A DNA stretch of 16,417 bases, from the NCBI GenBank assembly GCA_038247245.1, contig JBBRVE010000068.1:1-16417 (forward strand), in the 5' to 3' direction. Position numbers and translations under genes: made by a program. Source of the DNA: JAPWJZ01 sp038247245 (GTDB lineage: Bacteria; Pseudomonadota; Alphaproteobacteria; Micavibrionales; UBA2020). Under the pieces are notes generated by a model. The model ran no database searches. It was not told where the DNA came from and saw nothing but the letters and a program-made list of their open reading frames with translations. This document shows, in pieces, positions 6,792-14,281 of the stretch (the stretch's first letter is position 1; every line of letters begins with the position of its first letter).

Positions 6792-7351
6792 TACGCGGCC
6801 GCCTTGATTTCCACGGGGCCTTCGCCGAAATGCGACAGCATCTCGGTGATGAAGCCGGAAACATCGGCGCCTTCGCCGGTCATCAGCGCGTTGTGCACAT
6901 GGACGGTTTCGTCAGCCCATTGCGCGCCCGCCGCCACCATCGCATCCTTCACGGATGCGGGGCCTGCGACGTTCCAGCCGGAAGCGAGGCTGATTTTCGC
7001 CAGCAGCTCGACCGCGTTGCCGATGAATGCCATCGGTTTGCCGGCCATGATGAAGCTGGTGATGATGCGTTCCGCATGTGCGTTGGTGGAGAGTTTCTGG
7101 ACGCAGCGCGTGCCGGACAGAACCATCAGGCAATCGAAATCCGCGCCGAGCGTCTGGCTGATTTGCAGGTCCACGGGGAAGTAGAGGCCCCATGCATTGT
7201 CGTTCCAGCTGTTCACGAGTCCGGGTTCGGTGCCGACCGTTTTCACGGTTGCGCCGGTCTTGGTCATTTCGCGCATGACAACAGACATTACCGATTCATC
7301 GACGCCGTTGGCGACGAGGATCATGACTTTTTTACCGTTCAGCTGTGACAA
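6791..7351 (-). CDS. DJ-1/PfpI-like protein lacking the nucleophilic cysteine
   Basis: A 186-aa single-domain protein with the DJ-1/PfpI (glutamine amidotransferase-like) layout. The first strand is KKVMILVANGVDES with the conserved Glu (E19) of the active site, followed by VKTVGTEPG, and FDCLMVLSGTRCVQKLSTNAH near 72-92, which matches the family's 'GG..(x)..L..n' region. The nucleophile elbow, normally A-[I/A]-C-H-G, reads AFIGNAVELL (108-117), so Cys and His are replaced by G111 and N112. Protease, glyoxalase or deglycase chemistry through that Cys is therefore not expected; a binding or structural role is more likely. The TTG start at 7351 is chosen because AAAGGGAGA sits 6 bp upstream and the first strand follows directly; no ATG is available near it. 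The stop overlaps prfB's ATG (TAATG). Confidence 0.8.
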   Translation of the reverse strand: MSQLNGKKVMILVANGVDESVMSVVMREMTKTGATVKTVGTEPGLVNSWNDNAWGLYFPVDLQISQTLGADFDCLMVLSGTRCVQKLSTNAHAERIITSFIMAGKPMAFIGNAVELLAKISLASGWNVAGPASVKDAMVAAGAQWADETVHVHNALMTGEGADVSGFITEMLSHFGEGPVEIKAAA

Positions 7352-7440
7352 TATATGTCTCCCTTTGTTATTGATTTTTATGGAGATTCGGGAACTTCAG
7401 CCCCCGCGCGGAATTGCTCCGCTGTATCTAGATAGGCCGC

Positions 7441-7470
7441 ACTCTATGATTTTCATAGGTCGGGAGTCAA
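7441..7470 (-). promoter_or_regulatory. Possible promoter for the DJ-1-like gene and prfB
   Basis: On the minus strand TTGACT (7470-7465) and TAGAGT (7446-7441) are 18 bp apart. The same TAGAGT -10 hexamer appears in the stronger promoter at 8383-8411. A leader of about 80 nt would precede the TTG start. Confidence 0.4.
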
Positions 7471-7508
7471 GGTATTTCTGAAACGGGTGTTAACCGCTCT
7501 GCCCTCGG

Positions 7509-8225
7509 TCACGCCCCGTTTTTAAACGCCGAGGAAGGTTTCATCACGACTGCAGGCTTCAGCTGGTCGCCCAGCACTTTTTCGCGCAACTCGATGACTT
7601 TCGAATACGGTATTTGCTGGCTGTCGGGTGGCGTGAACCACTCGAAAGTATGGCCCGCCGCCATCGGCACGCGCTTTTCGACCGAAAGCTTTTCGGAAGC
7701 TTCATTGAACACGCCGCGCAGCACACGGGGCACGCTCACGACATAAGTATCGCCAAATTTGCTATACGAAGCTGCATCTATACCGTATTCACTGTCGTAC
7801 CGCCCGGGCGCGCCGCCAAGGTTTTCACGCAGATGATCGGGGTTCGCCAGCACAGTTTCCGCACCTGTCAGGCGTTTGGCGAAAAGATCAAAGCCCAATT
7901 CGTACAACGGCACGTCATTCACGCGGTTATGCAGCGCCAGTCCCTCTGGCGTATCCTTGCGGGCTTCGTAATAGAAATTGTCCTTGCCTTTATAAGGGCG
8001 GTTTTCAACATAGTTGAGAAGCGGGTTTTCCGTCGGCTGGTCAAAGATGAATACCACGGCACGATCGCCCGGTATCACATCCGCCGCGCCCATATCACGC
8101 GCGAGGTCCTGCAGGATTTCCTTGGCGTGCTCCTTGTCCCAGATGTACTGTTCGACAATCGCAAGTGTGCGGCCACCAGCGATAAAATGGACATGGTCGT
8201 CTGAATATTCTGATCCGAATCCCAT
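7509..8225 (-). CDS. Hypothetical soluble protein (238 aa)
   Basis: I do not recognise this protein. It begins MGFGSEYSDDHVHFIAGGRTLAIVEQ and has no signal peptide, no membrane segment and no cysteine, so it is probably cytoplasmic. The composition is acidic to neutral with many aromatic residues (VFIFDQP, NFYYEARKD, TFEWFTPP). A helical stretch KEHAKEILQDLARDMGAADV lies near 32-51, and the C-terminus is basic. The ATG at 8225-8223 has AGGAGT 8 bp upstream; a GTG one codon earlier is also in frame but less well placed. It stands alone, with its own strong promoter (8383-8411), a leader of about 150 nt containing a hairpin, and 157 bp before the next gene. Single-gene, strongly promoted organisation suggests a regulated or stress-related protein, which is inference only. 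Confidence 0.72.
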   Translation of the reverse strand: MGFGSEYSDDHVHFIAGGRTLAIVEQYIWDKEHAKEILQDLARDMGAADVIPGDRAVVFIFDQPTENPLLNYVENRPYKGKDNFYYEARKDTPEGLALHNRVNDVPLYELGFDLFAKRLTGAETVLANPDHLRENLGGAPGRYDSEYGIDAASYSKFGDTYVVSVPRVLRGVFNEASEKLSVEKRVPMAAGHTFEWFTPPDSQQIPYSKVIELREKVLGDQLKPAVVMKPSSAFKNGA

Positions 8226-8247
8226 CACGCGTACTCCTAAATTGTGC

Positions 8248-8269
8248 AGAAACCCGGTATCGGATTTCT
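8248..8269 (-). promoter_or_regulatory. Hairpin in the 5' leader of the 238-aa gene
   Basis: AGAAATCCG and CGGGTTTCT (minus strand) can pair over nine positions, one of them a G-U wobble, around a four-base loop. The 3' side ends about 10 nt before AGGAGT of the downstream gene, so it could affect ribosome access or mRNA stability. No U-run follows in this direction. Confidence 0.35.
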
Positions 8270-8382
8270 TGCGTTTTTTCAGGGCCAGTCGTGTTTTGCA
8301 AGTCGTGCTGCGAGCGACGCGGGAAACTCGTGAGCCTTAAACGAAAACCGCGCCGCCAGAGGATGCACTCGGCATGGTTGAT

Positions 8383-8411
8383 ACTCTATTCCGCCTTCGC
8401 AATTATGTCAA
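8383..8411 (-). promoter_or_regulatory. Strong sigma70-type promoter for the 238-aa gene
   Basis: On the minus strand a perfect TTGACA (8411-8406) and TAGAGT (8388-8383) are 17 bp apart, inside an AT-rich intergenic strip. The predicted start near 8376 gives a leader of about 150 nt. Apart from this promoter, the leader hairpin and the ribosome site I see nothing else in 8226-8445. Confidence 0.6.
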
Positions 8412-8445
8412 TAATTAAGCATAAATATCGCTTATATTCAATTAC

Positions 8446-9099
8446 TTAATCAATAACCGCCTGCTGTACCTGCACCGCCGCGCCATCTTGCCGCTCCACC
8501 AGTTTCACGCTGCCATCGCCGACCGCGAACACATAGCGCGTGCAGTTGGGGATGGGGTTGGCGTGGTGGTCTTGCCAGAAGGCCGTCATTGTTTCGGGGG
8601 TGACGGTGTCGAAATTTCCCTGCAGGGCGTGGAGGACGCCACGGGTGAAGTGGCCGTGGCTGAAGGCGGCGGTGATGCCGGTGGTGGTTCCCATGCGCCC
8701 GATAAATGCGCGGCAGCGGGCGGCGAAGGTCGCGAAGCTTTCGCCGTCGCCGTCGGCAAAATGCGGGTCGAGGCGTTTCCAGTAGTCGTCGATAAAGGGG
8801 CGGCGGTCGAACGTCGTCGTGCCGGCATATTTATCGGCCGACATATAGGTGAATTCGTGGATGTCCCATTCCTCCACCGGCACGCCCGTAAAACGCTCCA
8901 GCAGCGGCGACGCCGTCTGCGTGGTGCGGATATAGCGCGAGGTGATGATGCGGTGCGGCTGTTCGGGGAAGCTGGCGGCGTTCGCCCGCGCGCCCTGCCA
9001 CCCGCGCTCGGTCAGCGTGGTGGACGCGGCATCGATTGTCTTTTCGCCCGCGTTCGATGCGCTTTCGCCGTGGCGGATGAGGTAGAAAATCCCGCCCAT
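8446..9099 (-). CDS. Histidine phosphatase (phosphoglycerate mutase-like) family protein
   Basis: A 217-aa member of the histidine phosphatase superfamily. The N-terminus is FYLIRHGESASNAG, giving the RHG motif at 9-11 with the phospho-acceptor H10. SRYIRTTQTA holds the second phosphate-binding Arg (R55/R58), E82 in IHEFTYM is a candidate proton donor, and FSHGHFTRG holds the second catalytic His (H148). All catalytic positions look intact. There is no signal sequence, so the protein is cytoplasmic; the substrate is unknown. It resembles the broad 'phosphoglycerate mutase family' group rather than true GpmA, which is longer and has other signature residues. The ATG lies 3 bp after the stop of the large RTX gene and has no clear ribosome site of its own, so translation may depend on coupling. 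Confidence 0.87.
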   Translation of the reverse strand: MGGIFYLIRHGESASNAGEKTIDAASTTLTERGWQGARANAASFPEQPHRIITSRYIRTTQTASPLLERFTGVPVEEWDIHEFTYMSADKYAGTTTFDRRPFIDDYWKRLDPHFADGDGESFATFAARCRAFIGRMGTTTGITAAFSHGHFTRGVLHALQGNFDTVTPETMTAFWQDHHANPIPNCTRYVFAVGDGSVKLVERQDGAAVQVQQAVID

Positions 9100-9102
9100 G
9101 GT

Positions 9103-12100
9103 TTAGGTCGGCACAAGGAAGGTCACGACGGTCTCGTTCAGGATGGGATGGATGCCCGACAGGATTGCGATGGTGACCCAGTGTGAATCGGTGCCCGTGC
9201 CATCCATATCGACCTGCACGCTCGAACCGCTGAGACGCAGGAAATCATTGATGTCATCGGTGCCGGGGGTATAGCCGGTCAGCACATCCGCCACGTCGAT
9301 CACGTCGCCCTGCGACAGGCTGTAATCGCGCACGACATCGACCTCGAACAGCGCAGATCCGTCGAAATGGAAATAATCCGCGCCGTCGCCGCCATACAGC
9401 GTGTCGAGGCCCACACCGCCCGACAGCGTATCGTCGCCCAACTCGCCATACAAAATGTCGTTGCCGAACCCGCCGCTGATCGTGTCGTCGCCGTCGCGCC
9501 CGTAGAGGCGGTTGGCCGCCTGATTGCCGATAATTTCATTGTCGAGCGCGTTGCCTGTGCCGATGGTGGCCAGCGTGCCGATGAAGGTCAGCTTTTCAAC
9601 GTCATGACCCAGCGTATAGCTGACGCTGGAAATGACCGTATCGGTGCCGCCCCCGATATCCTCGATCACCACATCGCCCACGGAATCGACCATATAGGTG
9701 TCATTGCCGAGACCGCCCGCCATCGTGTCGCTGCCCTTGCCGCCGTCGAGGATATTGTTGCCGTCGCCGCCGGTCAGGATATTGCGCAGGGTATTGCCGG
9801 TCGCGTTATTATCGCCGATGCCCAGCAGCGTGAGGTTTTCGATGTTGAGCCCCAGCGTATAGGAAACATCGGTCGCGAAAACGGTATCGATACCACTGGT
9901 ATCGGTCACGCGGTCATTGACGTTATCGACCATGAACACGTCGTTGCCGCCGCCGCCCATCATCACATCGGCACCCGTGCCGCCATCGAGGGTGTTTGCA
10001 GCGCTGTTGCCGGTCAGCGTATTTTCGAGCGTATTGCCCGTGCCGTTCACCGCCGCCGTGCCGGTCAGCACGAGGATTTCAACATTCGCCGCCAGCACAT
10101 GATCGAATGCCGTGCGGACGGTATCCCTGCCCTGCCCGCCGAGTTCGCTGACCGTCGCGCCCGAACCATCGACGATATAGGTATCGTCGCCGAGCCCGCC
10201 GATCAGCGTATCCGCGCCGCCCCGGCCATCAAGCGTATTTTTGCCGCTGTTGCCGGTCAGGATGTTGACGCCCGCATCGCCGGTAGCGTTGAAATTGCCC
10301 GTGCCGGTCAGGATGATGTTTTCCATCCCCGCCAGCAGCGTATAGGTCGCACCTACAATCACGGTGTCGTTGCCGCCCGCATCGATGATCACATCACCCG
10401 CGGTGATGCCGTAGGTATCGTTGCCAAGCCCGCCATCCAGCGTGTTTTTCGCGCTGTTGCCGATCAGGGTGTTGTCGTTGCCGTCACCGGTCGCGTTCAG
10501 CAGCGCCGTGCCGGTCAGCGTGATGTTCTCGATCCCCGCCCAGCCGAAATTGGTGGTGCTGGCCGAAAACGCCACAACGGCGGTATCGTTGCCAAGCCCG
10601 CCATCCACATTGTCATTCGCATCGGCATAGATGACGTCGTCGCCGCCGTTGCCCTGCAGGTCGTTTGCGCCCGCAGTGCCGATGACGGTGTTGGCCGCCC
10701 CGTTCCCATAGCCGATCACGGCAGTACCGGTCAGCGTCAGGTTATTGGCGTTGGTTGTGTTGACCGTCAAATCCCAATCGACCGACGACGACACAGTGCC
10801 CGTGCCATCGACAACGTCGTTCACGTTATCAACGATAAACAGGTCGTTTCCGCCAAGCCCGATCAGCGTATCCACGCCCGCGCCGCCATTCAGCGTATTG
10901 TTGCCGATTGTGCCCGTGATTGTATTGTCGAGCGCGTTTCCCGTGCCGTTGATATTGCCGGTGCCCAGCAGCTCAAGGTTTTCCAGCTGCGCGCCCAGCG
11001 TATAATTGACGGTCGCGCGCACGGTGTCCGTGCCTTCGCCTGCCTGTTCGATCACGGTTTTTCCGGTCGACGCATTGATGATATAAATATCATCGCCGTC
11101 ATTGCCGATCAGCGTATCGTTGCCGCCCGCGCCGCCATCGAGCGTATCGTTGCCACCCCCGCCGGTCAGCGTGTTCGACCCCTTGTTGCCGGTGATCACA
11201 TTGTCGCCCGCGCCGCCCGTGCCGTTCAATGCGGCGGCGCCGGTAAGCGTCAGCCCCTCCAGCTCGTCGCCGTAAAGACCGATGTTATAGCTGACGGAGG
11301 ATATGACGGTATCAAAACCCTCGCCCGCGTTTTCGCTGATCTGGTCGGTGGCCTGGTCGACGTAATAGGTGTCGTTGCCGTCGCCGCCGATCATCAGGTC
11401 GATGCCCTTGCCGCCGTCGATGGTGTCGTTGCCGTCGCGCCCGTCAAGCGTATTGCCCGCCGTATTTCCGGTCAGGACGTTGTCGCCGTTCGTGCCATAG
11501 CCGTCGATGGCGGCGATGCCGGTCAGCGTCAGGTTTTCAACGCCGATGGTGTTCAGGTCGAGGTCGAAGGTAAGACTGGCGCGCACGGTATCGGTGCCCG
11601 AACTGTCGTTCACGGTGTCGCCGTTATTATCGACGACATAGGTATCGTTGCCGTCGCCGCCCTGCAGCACATCCGCCCCCGCGCCGCCATCCAGCGTGTT
11701 CGCCTGCGCGTTGCCGACCAGCGTGTTGTCAAGCGCATTGCCCGTCGCATTGATGACCGACCCGCCCTGCAGCGACAGGATCTCGATATCCGCGTTGGCA
11801 TCCAGCGCATAGGACACGAAGCTGCGGACCTCGTCGGTGCCCTGCCCCGCTAATTCGGTGATGTGGTCGTTCTTGTTATCGACGATATACACGTCGTCGC
11901 CAAAGCCGCCTGTCATGTTGTCGATGCCGAAACCGCCATCCAGCGTGTCGCTGCCATCCATGCCATAGAGGCGGTTCGCGCCGCTATTGCCGATAATTGT
12001 ATTGTCCAGCAGGTTGCCCGTGCCGCTGATGCCGCCGATGCCGGTCAGGGTCAGGTTTTCAACGTCGGCGGACAGGGTATAGGTGACGGAGGATTCAACC

Positions 12101-12438
12101 GTGTCGGTGCCTTCGCCGCCCAGTTCGATGACGCGGTCCATTACGTTGTCGACTACGTAGATATCATCGCCCGCGCCGCCCGTCATGGTATCGACGCCCG
12201 CGCCGCCATCAAGGCGGTTATTGCCGCTGCCGCCGACAAGCGTATCAAGCCCGATGCCGCCCAGCAGGATGTCGTCGCCGATGCCCGCGTTCAAAACGTC
12301 GTTGCCGGCGCCGCCATCCAGGATGTCGTCGCCATCAAGGCCGTTCAGCGTGTCGTTGCCGTTGTATCCCTTGACCGTGTCATTGACGTTGGTGCCGTCG
12401 AGAGTGTCCGCGCCGTTGCCGCCTTCGACCAATGCCAT
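9103..12438 (-). CDS. RTX-type calcium-binding repeat protein, probable type I secretion substrate
   Basis: An 1111-aa protein made almost entirely of calcium-binding repeats. Residues 1-95 are classical RTX nonapeptides (GGxGxDxLx type, e.g. LDGGAGNDVLNAGIGDD). From 126 to about 1010 there are about eleven modules of roughly 70-90 aa, each opening like VENLTLTGxxxxxGTGN and carrying one or two GG(x)GxD turns and a YVVDNxxD strand. The last 92 residues (from ADYFHFDGS; DVIDVADVLTGY near 1045-1056) match the C-terminal target region of type I-secreted RTX proteins of the VCA0849-like class, and no N-terminal signal peptide is present. I see no enzymatic or adhesion domain, so a surface-layer, biofilm-matrix or adhesive role is more likely than a toxin. 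The ATG at 12438-12436 has GGGGA about 7 bp upstream. No HlyB/HlyD/TolC genes are in the window. Confidence 0.9.
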   Translation of the reverse strand: MALVEGGNGADTLDGTNVNDTVKGYNGNDTLNGLDGDDILDGGAGNDVLNAGIGDDILLGGIGLDTLVGGSGNNRLDGGAGVDTMTGGAGDDIYVVDNVMDRVIELGGEGTDTVESSVTYTLSADVENLTLTGIGGISGTGNLLDNTIIGNSGANRLYGMDGSDTLDGGFGIDNMTGGFGDDVYIVDNKNDHITELAGQGTDEVRSFVSYALDANADIEILSLQGGSVINATGNALDNTLVGNAQANTLDGGAGADVLQGGDGNDTYVVDNNGDTVNDSSGTDTVRASLTFDLDLNTIGVENLTLTGIAAIDGYGTNGDNVLTGNTAGNTLDGRDGNDTIDGGKGIDLMIGGDGNDTYYVDQATDQISENAGEGFDTVISSVSYNIGLYGDELEGLTLTGAAALNGTGGAGDNVITGNKGSNTLTGGGGNDTLDGGAGGNDTLIGNDGDDIYIINASTGKTVIEQAGEGTDTVRATVNYTLGAQLENLELLGTGNINGTGNALDNTITGTIGNNTLNGGAGVDTLIGLGGNDLFIVDNVNDVVDGTGTVSSSVDWDLTVNTTNANNLTLTGTAVIGYGNGAANTVIGTAGANDLQGNGGDDVIYADANDNVDGGLGNDTAVVAFSASTTNFGWAGIENITLTGTALLNATGDGNDNTLIGNSAKNTLDGGLGNDTYGITAGDVIIDAGGNDTVIVGATYTLLAGMENIILTGTGNFNATGDAGVNILTGNSGKNTLDGRGGADTLIGGLGDDTYIVDGSGATVSELGGQGRDTVRTAFDHVLAANVEILVLTGTAAVNGTGNTLENTLTGNSAANTLDGGTGADVMMGGGGNDVFMVDNVNDRVTDTSGIDTVFATDVSYTLGLNIENLTLLGIGDNNATGNTLRNILTGGDGNNILDGGKGSDTMAGGLGNDTYMVDSVGDVVIEDIGGGTDTVISSVSYTLGHDVEKLTFIGTLATIGTGNALDNEIIGNQAANRLYGRDGDDTISGGFGNDILYGELGDDTLSGGVGLDTLYGGDGADYFHFDGSALFEVDVVRDYSLSQGDVIDVADVLTGYTPGTDDINDFLRLSGSSVQVDMDGTGTDSHWVTIAILSGIHPILNETVVTFLVPT
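9382..12063 (-). repeat. About eleven tandem RTX modules within the large gene
   Basis: The coding DNA repeats with a period of roughly 210-280 bp. In the plus-strand text each unit carries the reverse complement of 'ENLTLTG' (GCCGGTCAGCGT-like) and of 'NTLDGG' and 'DTYVVDN'. The copies have diverged in sequence and length, and modules 6 and 7 are shorter and have irregular calcium turns. This points to old internal duplication rather than recent expansion, although recombination and assembly collapse are still possible. Confidence 0.8.
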
Positions 12439-12466
12439 GCTATATCCCCAAATTCAGAAAAACCCT

Positions 12467-12495
12467 TTTATAAAGTTAGTCTGAAAGCGGGTAAA
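12467..12495 (-). promoter_or_regulatory. Possible promoter for the RTX gene
   Basis: On the minus strand TTTACC (12495-12490) and TATAAA (12472-12467) are 17 bp apart and lie about 30 bp before the RTX start codon. The -35 box overlaps the T-run of the terminator of the preceding gene. Confidence 0.4.
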
Positions 12496-12530
12496 AAACA
12501 CCGGAAATCTGTGATTTCGGCGGTTTCCGG
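12493..12530 (-). terminator. Rho-independent terminator after the DCC-family gene
   Basis: Four bases past the stop, the minus strand has CCGGAAA with two possible pairings to ATTTCCGG (the better being CCGAAAT-CACAG-ATTTCCGG with one bulge), then TG and a run of six T. It separates the HTTM/DCC pair from the RTX gene. Confidence 0.6.
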
Positions 12531-12534
12531 AAAA

Positions 12535-12918
12535 TTATTTGGGCGGCAGGTTGCGGATCAGGCCGCGCCCCAGCCCCAGTACGGTGATACGACGGAAAAA
12601 GGCCAGCACCGGATAGATCATTTTCGCGCGCCTGGGCGACCGGAAGGCCGCCGCCGCCATACGGTTGATAAAGCCCGAAGATGTCGCCAGCACCGACAGG
12701 AGGGTGATAGCGGCATCCGCGTAATAATCCTGCCCGCCATAGGTGACCAGCATCCCGTGGTCGAGGTCGAACCCCTTGGCGGTCGCGGCATCACGGTCGG
12801 CGGAATTTTCGCGGGCATTCACCATTTCCACGCGCAAATTTTCCCGCAGGCGCAACAGGCGCACATAGCGGGTGCAGAACGGGCAGTCGCCGTCATACAG
12901 GATGCGGATGGTCTCCAT
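12535..12918 (-). CDS. DCC-family thiol-disulfide oxidoreductase-like protein
   Basis: A 127-aa protein with the DCC-family (DUF393) signature near the N-terminus: ILYDGDCPFCTRYVRLLRLRENL, with DGDCPFC at 9-15 and the redox-type CxxC pair C12/C15. The family is thioredoxin-like and predicted to act on disulfides. The remaining fold is typical: VEMVNAREN, then HGMLVTYGGQDYYADAAITLLSVLA, and a hydrophobic C-terminal stretch (PVLAFFRRITVLGLGRGLIR) that may touch the membrane. Length is normal for the family. I chose the ATG at 12918 because it overlaps the upstream stop (TAATG) and the family signature begins there; an earlier in-frame start would lie in the neighbouring gene. It is the second gene of a pair with a polytopic membrane protein, and a terminator follows. 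Confidence 0.87.
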   Translation of the reverse strand: METIRILYDGDCPFCTRYVRLLRLRENLRVEMVNARENSADRDAATAKGFDLDHGMLVTYGGQDYYADAAITLLSVLATSSGFINRMAAAAFRSPRRAKMIYPVLAFFRRITVLGLGRGLIRNLPPK

Positions 12919-14138
12919 TAATTCGCCGTCCTTTCCGGCTCGCACAGATCATACACGGTTTCGGTCATGGTGGTGGAGGTGAAACCCTGCGGCTCGCGCA
13001 CGCGCAATTTCGTCTGCCCCGGCTTTTTCAGGTGCGGGCAGAACCCCTTCAACCCTTCAATATAGGGCACGTTGCCGGGGGAAAAATTGCAGCCGGAGAC
13101 ATTGAACAGGCGGTAGGTGATGTCGGAGGCCTCTAAACTGCCATCCTCCGCCGCCAGCGTCGCCAGCGTTTCGGGCAGGAAGGTGAAATCCTCGCCCTTG
13201 GCAAATTCCACCTGCGCCAGCGGCACGCAGCCGCAATAAAGCTGGAATGTGGGGTGCGGGCCCATCTGTTTCAAAAACCCCAGCGCGGGCAGCACGATAA
13301 ACAGCAAGGTTGCGGCGATGTTCAGCGGTGGCTTGAACGGCAATGTGCGGCGGTTGCCGATGAACAGGAAGATGACCAGCGCGTCCATATACACATTCGC
13401 GGGCCAGACAGGCAGCGCCTGGTTATGCCCCAATGGGCCAATCGCCAGCAGCACGACCACCAGCATCCCGAATGCCAGTATCTGCGCCAGCCACCGCCAT
13501 GGCGGCAGCAACAGCAGCACGCCCACCGCCGCCTCGAGGAACGGCACGGCGAAACCGATCACCTTCGCGGCCTCGGGGAACGGGAAGAACGGCGCGACGA
13601 ACCAGGGGAACACCTGCGTGATAAAAATGGCATTGAGCTTGTAAACGCCCGCCCAGATGTAAACGCCCGCCAGCATGAAACGCACGGGATCGAGGTGCTT
13701 GTCCGTCACCCGCTTCGGCACTGCCGCCGCGATCAGCAGCGCAAAGACATACATATAAAGGTAAAACTGTCCCCGCAGCTGGTCTTGCAAAACGAAATAG
13801 ACAAAGGCGGGCGCAACCACCGCGCCCCACCGCCGCTGGGACGGAAACACGCAGAGCATCCCGCACACCGCAAGGATCAGACCATACAGGAAGATATTGG
13901 CAGCCGCAGGCAACCCCGCCATCATCGGCGCAGGCGCATACAGCCGCCCCTCCATGAACCACAGGTCATGCGTCAGCAGCAGCGATACAAAAACGCAAAA
14001 CGCCGTCAGCCGCACCACGACATTCAACAGCCATTCGGGATCGGCCACCAGCGCAAGAAGATGCCGCGACAGCGCGCGGATTTCATCCGGCGCGCGTGAC
14101 TGTATCCATTTTTCGAGGCGATGCGCGATGCTGGTCAT
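12918..14138 (-). CDS. HTTM/VKGC-like polytopic membrane protein with Cys-containing C-terminal tail
   Basis: A 406-aa membrane protein with about nine hydrophobic segments between residues 30 and 310. The central RFMLAGVYIWAGVYKLNAIFITQVFPWFV resembles the core of HTTM (horizontally transferred transmembrane, vitamin K-dependent gamma-carboxylase-like) proteins, which often occur next to or fused with DCC proteins. The C-terminal region (about 320-406) is soluble and holds the only clustered cysteines (QLYCGCVPL, VSGCNFS, KGFCPHL, YDLCEP), possible disulfide partners for the DCC protein encoded next. The start at 14138-14136 (MTSIAHRLEKWIQ) lies just after the tRNA-Gly gene; the frame stays open through the tRNA, but a protein start there is not credible. 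The ribosome site is weak (GGGAA, rather far). Transcription may come from the tRNA promoter. Carboxylase activity is not claimed. Confidence 0.72.
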   Translation of the reverse strand: MTSIAHRLEKWIQSRAPDEIRALSRHLLALVADPEWLLNVVVRLTAFCVFVSLLLTHDLWFMEGRLYAPAPMMAGLPAAANIFLYGLILAVCGMLCVFPSQRRWGAVVAPAFVYFVLQDQLRGQFYLYMYVFALLIAAAVPKRVTDKHLDPVRFMLAGVYIWAGVYKLNAIFITQVFPWFVAPFFPFPEAAKVIGFAVPFLEAAVGVLLLLPPWRWLAQILAFGMLVVVLLAIGPLGHNQALPVWPANVYMDALVIFLFIGNRRTLPFKPPLNIAATLLFIVLPALGFLKQMGPHPTFQLYCGCVPLAQVEFAKGEDFTFLPETLATLAAEDGSLEASDITYRLFNVSGCNFSPGNVPYIEGLKGFCPHLKKPGQTKLRVREPQGFTSTTMTETVYDLCEPERTAN

Positions 14139-14167
14139 ATTATGAATATTCCCGTACCGCAAAGGTT

Positions 14168-14242
14168 TGGAGCGGGCGACGGGATTTGAACCCGCGACTT
14201 TTTGCTTGGGAAGCAAATGCTCTACCACTGAGCTACACCCGC
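14168..14242 (-). tRNA. tRNA-Gly, anticodon CCC
   Basis: On the minus strand the acceptor arms GCGGGTG and CGCCCGC pair with one G-U, the D arm is GCTC..GAGC, and the anticodon stem TTTGC/GCAAA closes the seven-base loop TTCCCAA (anticodon CCC). The T-arm is GCGGG-TTCAAAT-CCCGT, and the discriminator T is followed by an encoded CCA (14170-14168). The HTTM-like gene begins 29 bp downstream. Confidence 0.96.
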
Positions 14243-14251
14243 ATTCCCGCA

Positions 14252-14281
14252 TATATAAAGCATATTTTGCGTGTTCCACAA
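14252..14281 (-). promoter_or_regulatory. Possible promoter of tRNA-Gly (and perhaps the HTTM/DCC genes)
   Basis: On the minus strand TTGTGG (14281-14276) and TATATA (14257-14252) are 18 bp apart (16 bp to the alternative TTTATA). The predicted start is a few bases before the mature tRNA 5' end at 14242. Confidence 0.45.

Noticed and set aside
9367..11853. Very long open frame (828 codons) on the plus strand across the RTX gene
   Set aside because: It is the reverse-complement shadow of Gly/Asp/Asn-rich repeats, whose codon bias avoids stops on the other strand. It has a repetitive Val/Ala/Asp/Arg-rich composition and no ribosome site or family-like sequence.
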